From: BOG-1363 sp043775355 | GTDB lineage: Bacteria; Planctomycetota; UBA11346 | DNA length: 12,853 nucleotides | Direction of reading: 5' to 3' | NCBI GenBank assembly: GCA_043775355.1 | Contig: JAYVSL010000006.1 | Span: 1 to 12,853 of the forward strand | Shown here: one piece after another, positions 7,401 to 12,853 of the stretch | Numbering within the stretch: the first letter of the stretch is position 1 | Layout of the letters: every line of letters starts with the position of its first letter | Position numbers and translations under genes: made by a program | The notes under the pieces: model-generated | What the model saw: only the letters and a program-made list of their open reading frames with translations | Told to the model about the DNA's origin: nothing | The model's database searches: none

Positions 7401-7685
7401 GCTATCAGCAAAAGCACTGGCGCCTTGCAGTTCTTCACTGACCGCCTCAACCACTTTGGTCGCAACCGCAAGATCGCGGAAAGGGTCGGGATTATCTTGA
7501 TCCTGCTTATCCTGAAAACGGCCACCAAAGTAATCATTATCGATGGCGAAAACGGATTTGATCAGTTTGCCCGCCAGCGTGAACTGGTGCAGCATGCCTT
7601 TTCGCGTCGCGGTGAGGTCAGCTTGCAAATCGACAATGCGCTTGGACGCAACTGCGAGCGCCGGATCCGACGAATCATGAGCCAT
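4428..7685 (-). CDS. Large coiled-coil protein, 1085 aa, unknown function
   Basis: This protein has no signal peptide, transmembrane segment or Walker A/B motif. Residues 1-175 are mixed helical sequence that looks globular (GKLIKSVFAIDNDYFGGRF at 39-57, PEGVKTRIFPENNPPGC near 133-149). Residues 175-275 are a first coiled coil. A short break at about 275-335 has PPGSGDDLEITLSVL and VVVDWVRLSGQQKG. From about 335 to 1080 the sequence is an almost unbroken A/E/Q/R/K/L-rich coiled coil with heptad-like spacing. It ends in LLKKVQDLRLRTGTNG. Without ATPase heads it is not an SMC or Rad50 protein; a filament, scaffold or tether is more likely, as inference. The ATG at 7685 has AAGGA about 10 bases upstream. 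It lies 160 bases downstream of ppk on the same strand, so it could share the polyphosphate operon transcript or have its own promoter. The N-terminal ~170 residues are the part most useful for homology search, since coiled-coil matches mislead. Confidence 0.85.
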   Translation of the reverse strand: MAHDSSDPALAVASKRIVDLQADLTATRKGMLHQFTLAGKLIKSVFAIDNDYFGGRFQDKQDQDNPDPFRDLAVATKVVEAVSEELQGASAFADSPVLRDGIANLIAALESARAAAMEMEKSGLDAIGLPVKPEGVKTRIFPENNPPGCLAEAANSVHDLNAMMTRTRDRFSAMRMMMNEAERARSEAESSVTPVNVDKIATDVSNELKAVQQDLKLTRSQLMSTVDSHSQTLKSLRTELERARRDAASEADLRQADRAEARSLAAEIARQVELSMPPGSGDDLEITLSVLREALNDDQDMASLASATEGVVVDWVRLSGQQKGKTPGAADDGRLASLEKNLAVAQAAAAEAQQLKVRLAEVERRAALSEQELAKHKELQPKTEPSASAQAAQVATETLALKTKLAEVEAALATRERDLKQAKEFAATAQQQIDLASKSAQQGLDVNGRDITALRAQLSQATTTLRLKEDEAKRAREALQQEQTKNADVAQNLTRQLHGAQEKLAVSTSELQGARSQAVDLTKQLTEAAQRATQSRETELKQLRELQSRELKQAIDAKVIAETKWQQLEATAKHNEMQRSAEVSEARKTIATLEARLAEQQSKLETTGAESAKLKSELGRITGEHAKATASLEFTTAREQQLGVDRERIERERVELQARLEALRKTSDAINSQNEQSLSALKKQLAEVKAAEESARAQLSRLTTESAALGERQGKTDHDLVALRSEKERIAASIHSVTQERDQARLKLSEIERERARQIEALGRAELQVRTLTSDAAQLKRSEQEATLRAEKMSAELAQLRERLLASQQVGAQASAQQSALKDQEAKLMGERDAARVAAASTGVERDRLKAQADRLQSDHDALAKRLEERETQLNARLTDVSRQLGELKQANTRLAAESERLQAEAVRAANARSDAKDAVERKDSTSTWTKRLSESSAAVDQARMRTDELERKVEELRSHLAQAEERTARQAQSDAHLRERVGDVERRELALQQQLANAKADSEQARTRLTTVEKDLAAAKTTLEEADARRERQKVRFDALMREARDAVASAAKRQSQMEDADKEIISDLLKKVQDLRLRTGTNG

Positions 7686-7845
7686 TTGGTGATCGTCCTT
7701 GGGGCTTCGTTCCTACGCTCTTGCCGCTGGTTGCCAACATCCTTTGCGGCAGTGGTTGCTGTTAGCGGTCGGCACACCTCGGGTGGTGGGGGAATATCTG
7801 AGCACCGAGCGGGCGAACATGGCCCAAATTGGCCCTATTGAGCGC

Positions 7846-10053
7846 TCATTCGCCTTTACGCCTCGGCGTAAACTGAGGGGCGAGACGTTCGTCGTCCTCG
7901 ACTGGCCGCTCTAACGCGGCGCCCTCGGCCATCAAAGCGTCAAAACTGGAACGAGCCGCCTGCCCAGGTGCTGGACGCACCCGCCGATACGTGCCGTCAG
8001 GATTCATCTCACGAGCCTGTGCCGTATCAGTTAAGCAGCACTCCAAAATCCCAACGAGGCGCTGACGCAAAGTTTCATCATTAATCCGTACCAGACATTC
8101 AACCCGTCGATCAAGATTGCGCGACATCCAGTCGGCAGAGCCGAGGACCATCACCGGGTCACCCAAATTGCCGAAATAGTAAATACGACTGTGTTCGAGC
8201 AAACGACCAACCAACGAGCGCACACGAATGTTTTCTGACAAGCCGGGAACCCCGGCACGCAAAATGCACATACCACGGACAATCAAATCGATTTTCACTC
8301 CTGCTTGCGAAGCGGCATACAATTCATCGCACAGGCCTTGATCCACCAAGCTATTGAACTTGGCAATAATGCGTCCACCGCCGCGATCTTTACGCGTACG
8401 AGCGTGCTCCGCTTCGCGCCGAATCCATTCAACAAAACGCTTACGCATGGTCAGCGGTGCCACCGCCAGACGTTCCCATTCTGGCGGTTGGCTATAACCG
8501 GTGAGCATGTTGAACAATGCGGCCACGTCGCGACCGACGGCTTCGTTACACGTTAGGTAACTCAGATCGGTATAGAGCCGCGCAGTTTTATCATTGTAAT
8601 TTCCCGTTCCGAGATGGCAGTAACGACGAATGCCGTCCTCTTCCCGGCGAATAATCATCAGTAATTTCGCATGCACTTTCAGTCCAACCAAGCCGTACAC
8701 CACGTGCGCGCCAGCTTCTTCCAACGCACGCGCCCAACGGATATTGGTGGCTTCGTCGAAGCGTGCTTTGAGTTCAATTAACAACGTGACTTGCTTCCCC
8801 GCGCGAGCGGCGCGCATCAGCGCGCGCATGATCGGCGACGTCACCGACACCCGGTAGAGGGTCTGCTTGATCGCCAAAACTTTCGGATCTTCGGCGGCGC
8901 GCTCAACCAATTCAACGACTCGTTGGTAACTTTGAAACGGATGATGCAGCAGCAAGTCACCTTGTTTGATGCGCGCGAATGGCTCTGACCAGTCTTGCGG
9001 ATACAGCGTCGGCGACAATGGTTTGTCGCGCAGATCGGCGCGATCGATGCGCTCAGACAGCGCAAATAACAGCGTCAAATCCATTGGTCCATCAATCGGA
9101 TTGAGATCGGCGGCATCCAATTCCATGGCTTGCTGTAACCAGGTCCGCAATTTTTCATCGCCCGTGGCCGCGACTTCGAGTCGTACCGCACAGCTGTGTT
9201 CACGGCTTGATAATTCATTTTCAATTTCACTCAACAAATCAGCGGTCTGATTTTCATCAATGTCGAGAGCGCCGTCGCGGGTGACGCGAAACAAGCAGCG
9301 TCCCAAAATGCGGTAGCCTGGGAAAAGACTATCGACATAGGCACTGACAATATTTTCGCTCAAAGCGAAACGACCGACGCCATCGACCAACGTCACCAAA
9401 CGATTGCCACTGGGAACGGCCACCAGGGCTTTGCGTTCGCCCGTGGTCGCCGTGGGATCGAGCGACTCCAAACGCACGGCGACGGTCAATCCGCGATTCG
9501 CCACCATCGGAAATGGCTTGGTTGGGTCGACGCCCAACGGTGTCAGTATCGGTTCAAGTTGATTGCGGAAATGTGCCCGCAGGCTTTCGTCATCCAATGC
9601 GCTCCACTGTTGTTGCTGAACGAGCAGGTAGCCCTCGGCAGCCAGTCGCGGAACTAAATCTTCGCGCCAGCAACGATATTGATCGTCGATTAAGCGTGCG
9701 ATTTCACCGCGAATCTCATCCAACAGGCGCGGTGCATCGCCGGTTTCTGGTAATTCGATGCCGCCACCGCCACGTCGATGAGCCAGCGCATGGACTTCGG
9801 CCAAACGCACCATGACAAATTCATCAAGATTCGAACTGACAATGGCTAAAAATTTAATCCGTTCGAGCAACGGTTTGCTGACGTCCTGCGCTTCTTCCAA
9901 AACACGGCGGTTGAACGCCAGCCATGACAGTTCACGACTGAAATAACGCTGACGATCATCCAGCGCATGCCGTGGCGGGCGAACGACCTCCTCCTTTGGA
10001 GCAAATCGACTCGTGAGCGGAACCTGCGGTTGAACTTCGGGTTTACGACTCAT
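7846..10053 (-). CDS. ppk1: Polyphosphate kinase 1 (Ppk1), 735 aa
   Basis: Ppk1 reversibly transfers the terminal phosphate of ATP to a growing polyphosphate chain; the enzyme is typically membrane- or granule-associated. All parts are present. The N-terminal domain begins at RYFSRELSWLAFNRRVLEEA (36-55) with FLAIVSSNLDEFVMVR (68-83). The head domain follows (LTPLGVDPTKPFP near 170-182). Two phospholipase-D-like C-terminal domains carry the histidines. The phospho-accepting His is H461 in VGLKVHAKLLMI, and the second conserved His is H621 in LLEHSRIYYFG. Also seen are HHPFQSY (370-376), IKQTLYRVS (395-403), HLGTGNYNDKTARLYTDLS (480-498) and GSADWMSRNLDRR (638-650). The length is close to the usual ~690-720 residues, with a ~30-residue N-terminal extension. 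The ATG overlaps the ppx stop as ATGA, with GAGGA just upstream, so translation is coupled. The C-terminal ~40 residues (after RRVRPAPG) are low-complexity and variable in this family. Confidence 0.97.
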   Translation of the reverse strand: MSRKPEVQPQVPLTSRFAPKEEVVRPPRHALDDRQRYFSRELSWLAFNRRVLEEAQDVSKPLLERIKFLAIVSSNLDEFVMVRLAEVHALAHRRGGGGIELPETGDAPRLLDEIRGEIARLIDDQYRCWREDLVPRLAAEGYLLVQQQQWSALDDESLRAHFRNQLEPILTPLGVDPTKPFPMVANRGLTVAVRLESLDPTATTGERKALVAVPSGNRLVTLVDGVGRFALSENIVSAYVDSLFPGYRILGRCLFRVTRDGALDIDENQTADLLSEIENELSSREHSCAVRLEVAATGDEKLRTWLQQAMELDAADLNPIDGPMDLTLLFALSERIDRADLRDKPLSPTLYPQDWSEPFARIKQGDLLLHHPFQSYQRVVELVERAAEDPKVLAIKQTLYRVSVTSPIMRALMRAARAGKQVTLLIELKARFDEATNIRWARALEEAGAHVVYGLVGLKVHAKLLMIIRREEDGIRRYCHLGTGNYNDKTARLYTDLSYLTCNEAVGRDVAALFNMLTGYSQPPEWERLAVAPLTMRKRFVEWIRREAEHARTRKDRGGGRIIAKFNSLVDQGLCDELYAASQAGVKIDLIVRGMCILRAGVPGLSENIRVRSLVGRLLEHSRIYYFGNLGDPVMVLGSADWMSRNLDRRVECLVRINDETLRQRLVGILECCLTDTAQAREMNPDGTYRRVRPAPGQAARSSFDALMAEGAALERPVEDDERLAPQFTPRRKGE

Positions 10054-11606
10054 GTTTCCTCACGCGCAACGACGGCGACATCTAGACCAAATACCTCACC
10101 AAACATTCCCGACTTGCCGCTGAGCGACCAACGCTCAAGGGCAATTTGACGACGATCGACATGTATGAGCAAACAACCATCGGCGACTTCGCAACGAACC
10201 TTTTTGATGCGCTGAGTCCGCTCAACATCAAGGCCGTAAGCTAAGCGCAGAATCGCCGCGAGATGTGACACCACCACGCGTTTTCCACGGGGCAGTGACT
10301 GGAATTCCAGATGATGCGCTTCGGGCGCACTTTTACGATGGTACCGCGCAATGTTGGCGACCATTTCTTTTTCTATCGCACTCAATCCAGCGACATCAGA
10401 CGATTCGATAATGTACATCGAATGCTTGTGCCGATTGCGCACATTGATGTACGAACCAATGTCATGAACCAAGGCGGAGAACTCCAGCAACGCTCGCTCG
10501 CGTTCACCCAAGCCATGCAGACTCACCGTCTGATCAAAAATTTGGGTGGACAAACTTGCCGTATTTTCTGCGTAGCCAGCATTTCCACCGTAGCGCGCAA
10601 CCAATTGTAAACCTTCAGCCACCAAATCCGCCGCGCTTAAATAATGTGCCCCGTGAGAACCCGGCATCAGATCAGCGATCAGGCCATCGCGCAAAGTGAG
10701 ATACGGTACCAACACCTCAGTCGCCGCAATTTCTGTACTCAGATGCCTAATTAAACTTGCGGCTGGCAATAATAACGCCGCCGAACGCGGATCGGTTGCA
10801 CAAGCATTGGCGCGCTCTAAGGGATTAAGCACCTGCATGCGCTGGTACCAAGCACTGACCTCTTTCACCGCTAATGGCACAATACCGCCTTTTCCTTTTT
10901 TGCGCGTGAGCAACGAACAGAGATTGCGCACGTCACCGCCGGTAATGACCAGATGATTGATCTGTCCCTTGGGCAAACGATCGAGCATCATGCGCGCTGC
11001 GCCCAAAGCAAAACGATCGATAGTCAGAACAAATTCACTGTTATCGCGCAAGAAATGAAACTGTTCGAGAATACGTACCGAACCGTAATGCTCATCGACC
11101 GAATGCACCAGCCTGCCATTAGCAAGTAAACCAATGCAGGTGCTGCCGCCGCCAAGATCGATCATCAACGTGCGGCCAGGTAAATCACAGCGCGCACGAA
11201 CGACAACCTGACGCAAGGCTTCGCTATAAAGGCGGGCTTCTTCGGCGTTATCAATGATTTCCAGATCAATGCCCAGGTGCGCTCGTAAGCGTTCCACCAA
11301 GACGTCGGAATTCACCGCTTCGCGCAAAGCCGCGGTCCCCACCGCACGAATCGCCGTGATGCCATAGGTTCGCGCTGAAGCCGCAATGGCGGTGAACGCA
11401 TTCACCACCCCATCCATGGCTTGACGTGATAATTTTCCACTGACGAAAGCTTCGGTTAATTCCACCGGGAAAGACAAGTCTTCCAGCACCTGATGCTCGC
11501 CCGAACCAGCAGGTAATTGCGCGATAAAAGCGCGCACCGAACTAGTACCGCAATCCACGACGGCGACTTGCCGTGCCGATTCCGTGACTGCTTGTGCCGT
11601 GGTCAT
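10050..11606 (-). CDS. ppx: Exopolyphosphatase / Ppx-GppA phosphatase, 518 aa
   Basis: Ppx/GppA enzymes remove terminal phosphates from polyphosphate or from pppGpp. The actin-like fold is visible: phosphate-binding loop VDCGTSSVRAFI (17-28), AVGTAALREAVNSD (88-101), the catalytic-region NAEEARLYSEAL (120-131), MIDLGGGSTCIGL (148-160), and ITGGDVRNL (221-229) in the second lobe. The C-terminal HD-type domain has ALVHDIGSYINVRNRHKHS (378-396) and NIARYHRKSAPEAHH (418-432), much like E. coli Ppx. Two oddities stand out: the usual GGGSTE glutamate is Cys157, and the first loop is DCGTSS rather than the common D-x-GSNS. I set the start at the ATG at 11606 because AGGAGG lies 6 bases upstream, inside the end of the ROK gene; an upstream GTG would add six residues. 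The stop overlaps the ppk ATG. Ppx versus GppA is not separable by eye, but the ppk neighbour favours Ppx. Confidence 0.9.
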   Translation of the reverse strand: MTTAQAVTESARQVAVVDCGTSSVRAFIAQLPAGSGEHQVLEDLSFPVELTEAFVSGKLSRQAMDGVVNAFTAIAASARTYGITAIRAVGTAALREAVNSDVLVERLRAHLGIDLEIIDNAEEARLYSEALRQVVVRARCDLPGRTLMIDLGGGSTCIGLLANGRLVHSVDEHYGSVRILEQFHFLRDNSEFVLTIDRFALGAARMMLDRLPKGQINHLVITGGDVRNLCSLLTRKKGKGGIVPLAVKEVSAWYQRMQVLNPLERANACATDPRSAALLLPAASLIRHLSTEIAATEVLVPYLTLRDGLIADLMPGSHGAHYLSAADLVAEGLQLVARYGGNAGYAENTASLSTQIFDQTVSLHGLGERERALLEFSALVHDIGSYINVRNRHKHSMYIIESSDVAGLSAIEKEMVANIARYHRKSAPEAHHLEFQSLPRGKRVVVSHLAAILRLAYGLDVERTQRIKKVRCEVADGCLLIHVDRRQIALERWSLSGKSGMFGEVFGLDVAVVAREET

Positions 11607-11607
11607 C

Positions 11608-12591
11608 TTATACCTCCTGATCACCAGGCATTGATGCGGCTACCGCTGCACCGATGGCGACGGCGTCATCGCCCAAAGCCGCAAGCCGCAAATCAACGGC
11701 ACGCTCTCGATATGACATGCTGAATTCTTTCATCCCTTTTTTAACCAGCGGTAAAAGATCGCGCCCCATCGCTTCCATGACACCGCCACCAAGGATGAAA
11801 ACTTGCGGATCAATAACCCCTGCAACCATAGCCAAACCCCAGCCGATCGCACGACAGGATTCCGTCACCGCAGCTCGGGTTGCCGGACATTTATGCTTCC
11901 AGGCTTCGCGTAGTTGCGAGGATTTCAGACGATCTTTCTTCTTGAGTTTGATCAAGCTGCGCGTGCCCTCATCCTGTTGTTGTAAAATCATGCGTATGAT
12001 GCCGACTTTACTTGCCGAGGTTTCCAAGCAGCCGCGCAATCCACAGCCACAACGCGCATCAGTGAACGGCGCTTGAATATGTCCAATTTCACCAGCAAAA
12101 CCATGCAGGCCATTGACCAAGTGCCCATTCATCACGACGCCACCGCCAAGGCCAGTGCCGACAAAAGCGGCAAAGGCACTGGACGCGCCAACGCCTGCGC
12201 CGTGAGTGACTTCGCCCAAACAACCAAAGTTGGCATCGTTGCCGAGCACCACTGGACGCGTGAGCAGCTTTTTCAAATCCGCAGCCACCGGACATTCACG
12301 CCAACCAAGGTTGGGAGCCAGATGAACCATGCCGCGAAGATCATCAATCGGACCGGGCATGCCCAGGCCGATTGACGGCAAACTGTCAACTTTTACTCCG
12401 GCCGCCTCTGCCACTTCATGAGCGGTGACGGCGATACGCTTCAAAACAGCTTTGTAACCGTCCTCACTTTGAGTCGCGCGACGCGCAGATGCCAAGACGC
12501 GGCCTTTGGGATCAATCACCACGGCGTGGATTTTAGTCCCGCCAAGATCAATGCCTAAGCGATAGGGAGACGATTTATTGTGCTTACCCAT
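11608..12591 (-). CDS. ROK-family sugar kinase, probable glucokinase, 327 aa
   Basis: This cytoplasmic kinase of the ROK (NagC/glucokinase) family most likely phosphorylates glucose or a related hexose at C6. From the chosen start it has the ATP phosphate-binding loop GIDLGGTKIHAVVID (13-27) and GLGMPGPID (75-83). GNDANFGCLGE follows at 117-127, with the catalytic-base Asp119. FVGTGLGGGVV comes next (143-153), then the ROK signature FAGEIGHI (165-172). The zinc site is formed by His171 with Cys181, Cys183 and Cys188 in RCGCGLRGCLE. No N-terminal helix-turn-helix is present, so it is an enzyme and not a NagC-type repressor. A lysine-rich insert (KLKKKDRLKSS) lies near 215-225. The ATG at 12591 has GGGGA 7 bases upstream; the frame is open 19 codons further, but that part is Pro/Arg-rich and unlike a ROK start. 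It is first in the operon with ppx and ppk, its TAA being one base from the ppx ATG. Confidence 0.9.
   Translation of the reverse strand: MGKHNKSSPYRLGIDLGGTKIHAVVIDPKGRVLASARRATQSEDGYKAVLKRIAVTAHEVAEAAGVKVDSLPSIGLGMPGPIDDLRGMVHLAPNLGWRECPVAADLKKLLTRPVVLGNDANFGCLGEVTHGAGVGASSAFAAFVGTGLGGGVVMNGHLVNGLHGFAGEIGHIQAPFTDARCGCGLRGCLETSASKVGIIRMILQQQDEGTRSLIKLKKKDRLKSSQLREAWKHKCPATRAAVTESCRAIGWGLAMVAGVIDPQVFILGGGVMEAMGRDLLPLVKKGMKEFSMSYRERAVDLRLAALGDDAVAIGAAVAASMPGDQEV
11613..11618 (-). promoter_or_regulatory. AGGAGG ribosome-binding site of ppx, inside the ROK gene end
   Basis: The minus strand reads AGGAGG, a full-consensus Shine-Dalgarno, with a 6-base spacer before ATG at 11606. It overlaps the last codons of the ROK gene, whose TAA is at 11608-11610. 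This sets the ppx start and indicates that the ROK kinase and ppx are read from one message. Confidence 0.85.
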
Positions 12592-12650
12592 GAATGATTC
12601 CCCAGGTGATCGTCGCGGTCGTGGACTCGGAACGGTCGGAGGGGCCATAG

Positions 12651-12830
12651 ATGAGTCAAGGTAAGGCGAATCAACCTACGGCTCGTGAAGAGGTGACCAA
12701 GAAATGTTGTAACTACTCAGAAACCAGTGGCGCCCCGCGCGAAGAATTCGCTGCTAATGGAACTCCAATGGTTATGTCATGGTCATGGCTTCGTCCGATC
12801 GATACATTCAGCCGAGTTCGCATCAGTTAG
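12651..12830 (+). CDS. Possible small protein, 59 aa, divergent from the ROK operon
   Basis: This ORF runs from ATG to TAG and is preceded by GGAGG with an 8-base spacer, a strong Shine-Dalgarno. The peptide is polar at first (MSQGKANQPTAREEVTKK), has two adjacent cysteines (CCNYSE), and ends WSWLRPIDTFSRVRIS. No domain is recognised. The last 46 bases overlap, in a different frame, the start of a candidate gene that leaves the window. Either this is a real leader or small gene, or the downstream gene begins further on and this is chance. A frameshift joining the two is also possible. Confidence 0.35.
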   Translation: MSQGKANQPTAREEVTKKCCNYSETSGAPREEFAANGTPMVMSWSWLRPIDTFSRVRIS

Positions 12831-12853
12831 AGGAACGTGTCAGCGAATTATCG
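12785..12853 (+). CDS. N-terminal fragment of a protein running off the right edge
   Basis: From ATG at 12785 (or in-frame ATG at 12779) the frame stays open to the window end. It encodes 23 residues beginning MASSDRYIQPSSHQ and then LEERVSELS, which looks like the start of an amphipathic helix. The upstream in-frame stop is TAA at 12755. No strong Shine-Dalgarno is seen; a GGA lies about 20 bases before. The rest of the gene is outside the window, so no function is assigned. Confidence 0.4.
   Translation, partial: MASSDRYIQPSSHQLEERVSELS

Noticed and set aside
4525..7500. Plus-strand open frames of 60-145 codons opposite the coiled-coil gene
   Set aside because: They are Ser/Ala/Arg-rich mirror images of the biased coiled-coil codons, without ribosome-binding sites or recognisable motifs.
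4428..7685. SMC/Rad50/MukB-type chromosome protein
   Set aside because: There is no Walker A, Walker B or signature motif at either end, and no hinge-like globular centre. Similarity would come from coiled-coil composition alone.
7689..7698. Shared 10-mer GACGATCACC upstream of the coiled-coil and ROK starts
   Set aside because: A 10-base match within 13 kb is expected by chance many times over, and positions relative to the start codons differ.
7820..7847. Intrinsic terminator after ppk (GGCC repeats and GAGCGCTC at the stop)
   Set aside because: Stems are only 4 bp and no T-run follows on the minus strand, so read-through into the coiled-coil gene cannot be excluded.
12622..12682. Sigma-70 promoter for the ROK-ppx-ppk operon (TTGATT, 17 bases, TCTATG on the minus strand)
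   Set aside because: The -10 element matches consensus at only three of six positions; not strong enough to annotate.

Overview
The window reads as a Gram-negative chromosomal segment of roughly even, moderately GC-rich composition, most likely from a gammaproteobacterium or related proteobacterium. The grounds are a TonB-dependent outer-membrane receptor, a proteobacterial-type Ppx/GppA phosphatase with a C-terminal HD domain, a Ppk1 polyphosphate kinase and Shine-Dalgarno-led genes. No tRNA, rRNA, CRISPR array, insertion sequence or phage module was seen. No gene-free stretch exceeds about 260 bases.

Left part (1-3860). A small protein of unknown function and a TonB-dependent receptor lie on the minus strand. 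Divergent from the receptor is a NicO/UreH-type membrane protein with a histidine-rich loop. The 262-base gap between receptor and transporter holds a perfect hairpin in the receptor leader, a weak B12-box-like sequence, and a possible hydrophobic small ORF whose stop overlaps the transporter start as ATGA. Together they look like an outer-membrane plus inner-membrane metal (Ni/Co) or metal-complex transport pair; the substrate is inferred. A ~100-base nested inverted repeat separates the transporter from the convergent gene to its right.

Middle part (3859-7685). Two minus-strand genes match no family I can name. One is a compact protein whose 5' end carries five copies of a 12-bp repeat that doubles as a ribosome-binding-site/start-codon module. 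The other is a 1085-residue protein, mostly coiled coil, with no ATPase head, signal peptide or membrane segment.

Right part (7846-12591). A tight minus-strand operon encodes a ROK-family sugar kinase (probable glucokinase), then an exopolyphosphatase (Ppx/GppA), then polyphosphate kinase Ppk1. The ROK stop is one base from the ppx start, and the ppx stop overlaps the ppk start as ATGA. Synthesis and breakdown of polyphosphate are thus co-expressed with sugar phosphorylation. The coiled-coil gene follows ppk on the same strand after a 160-base gap.

Right edge (12592-12853). A divergent region holds a 59-codon ORF with a good Shine-Dalgarno and, in another frame, the start of a gene that runs off the window.
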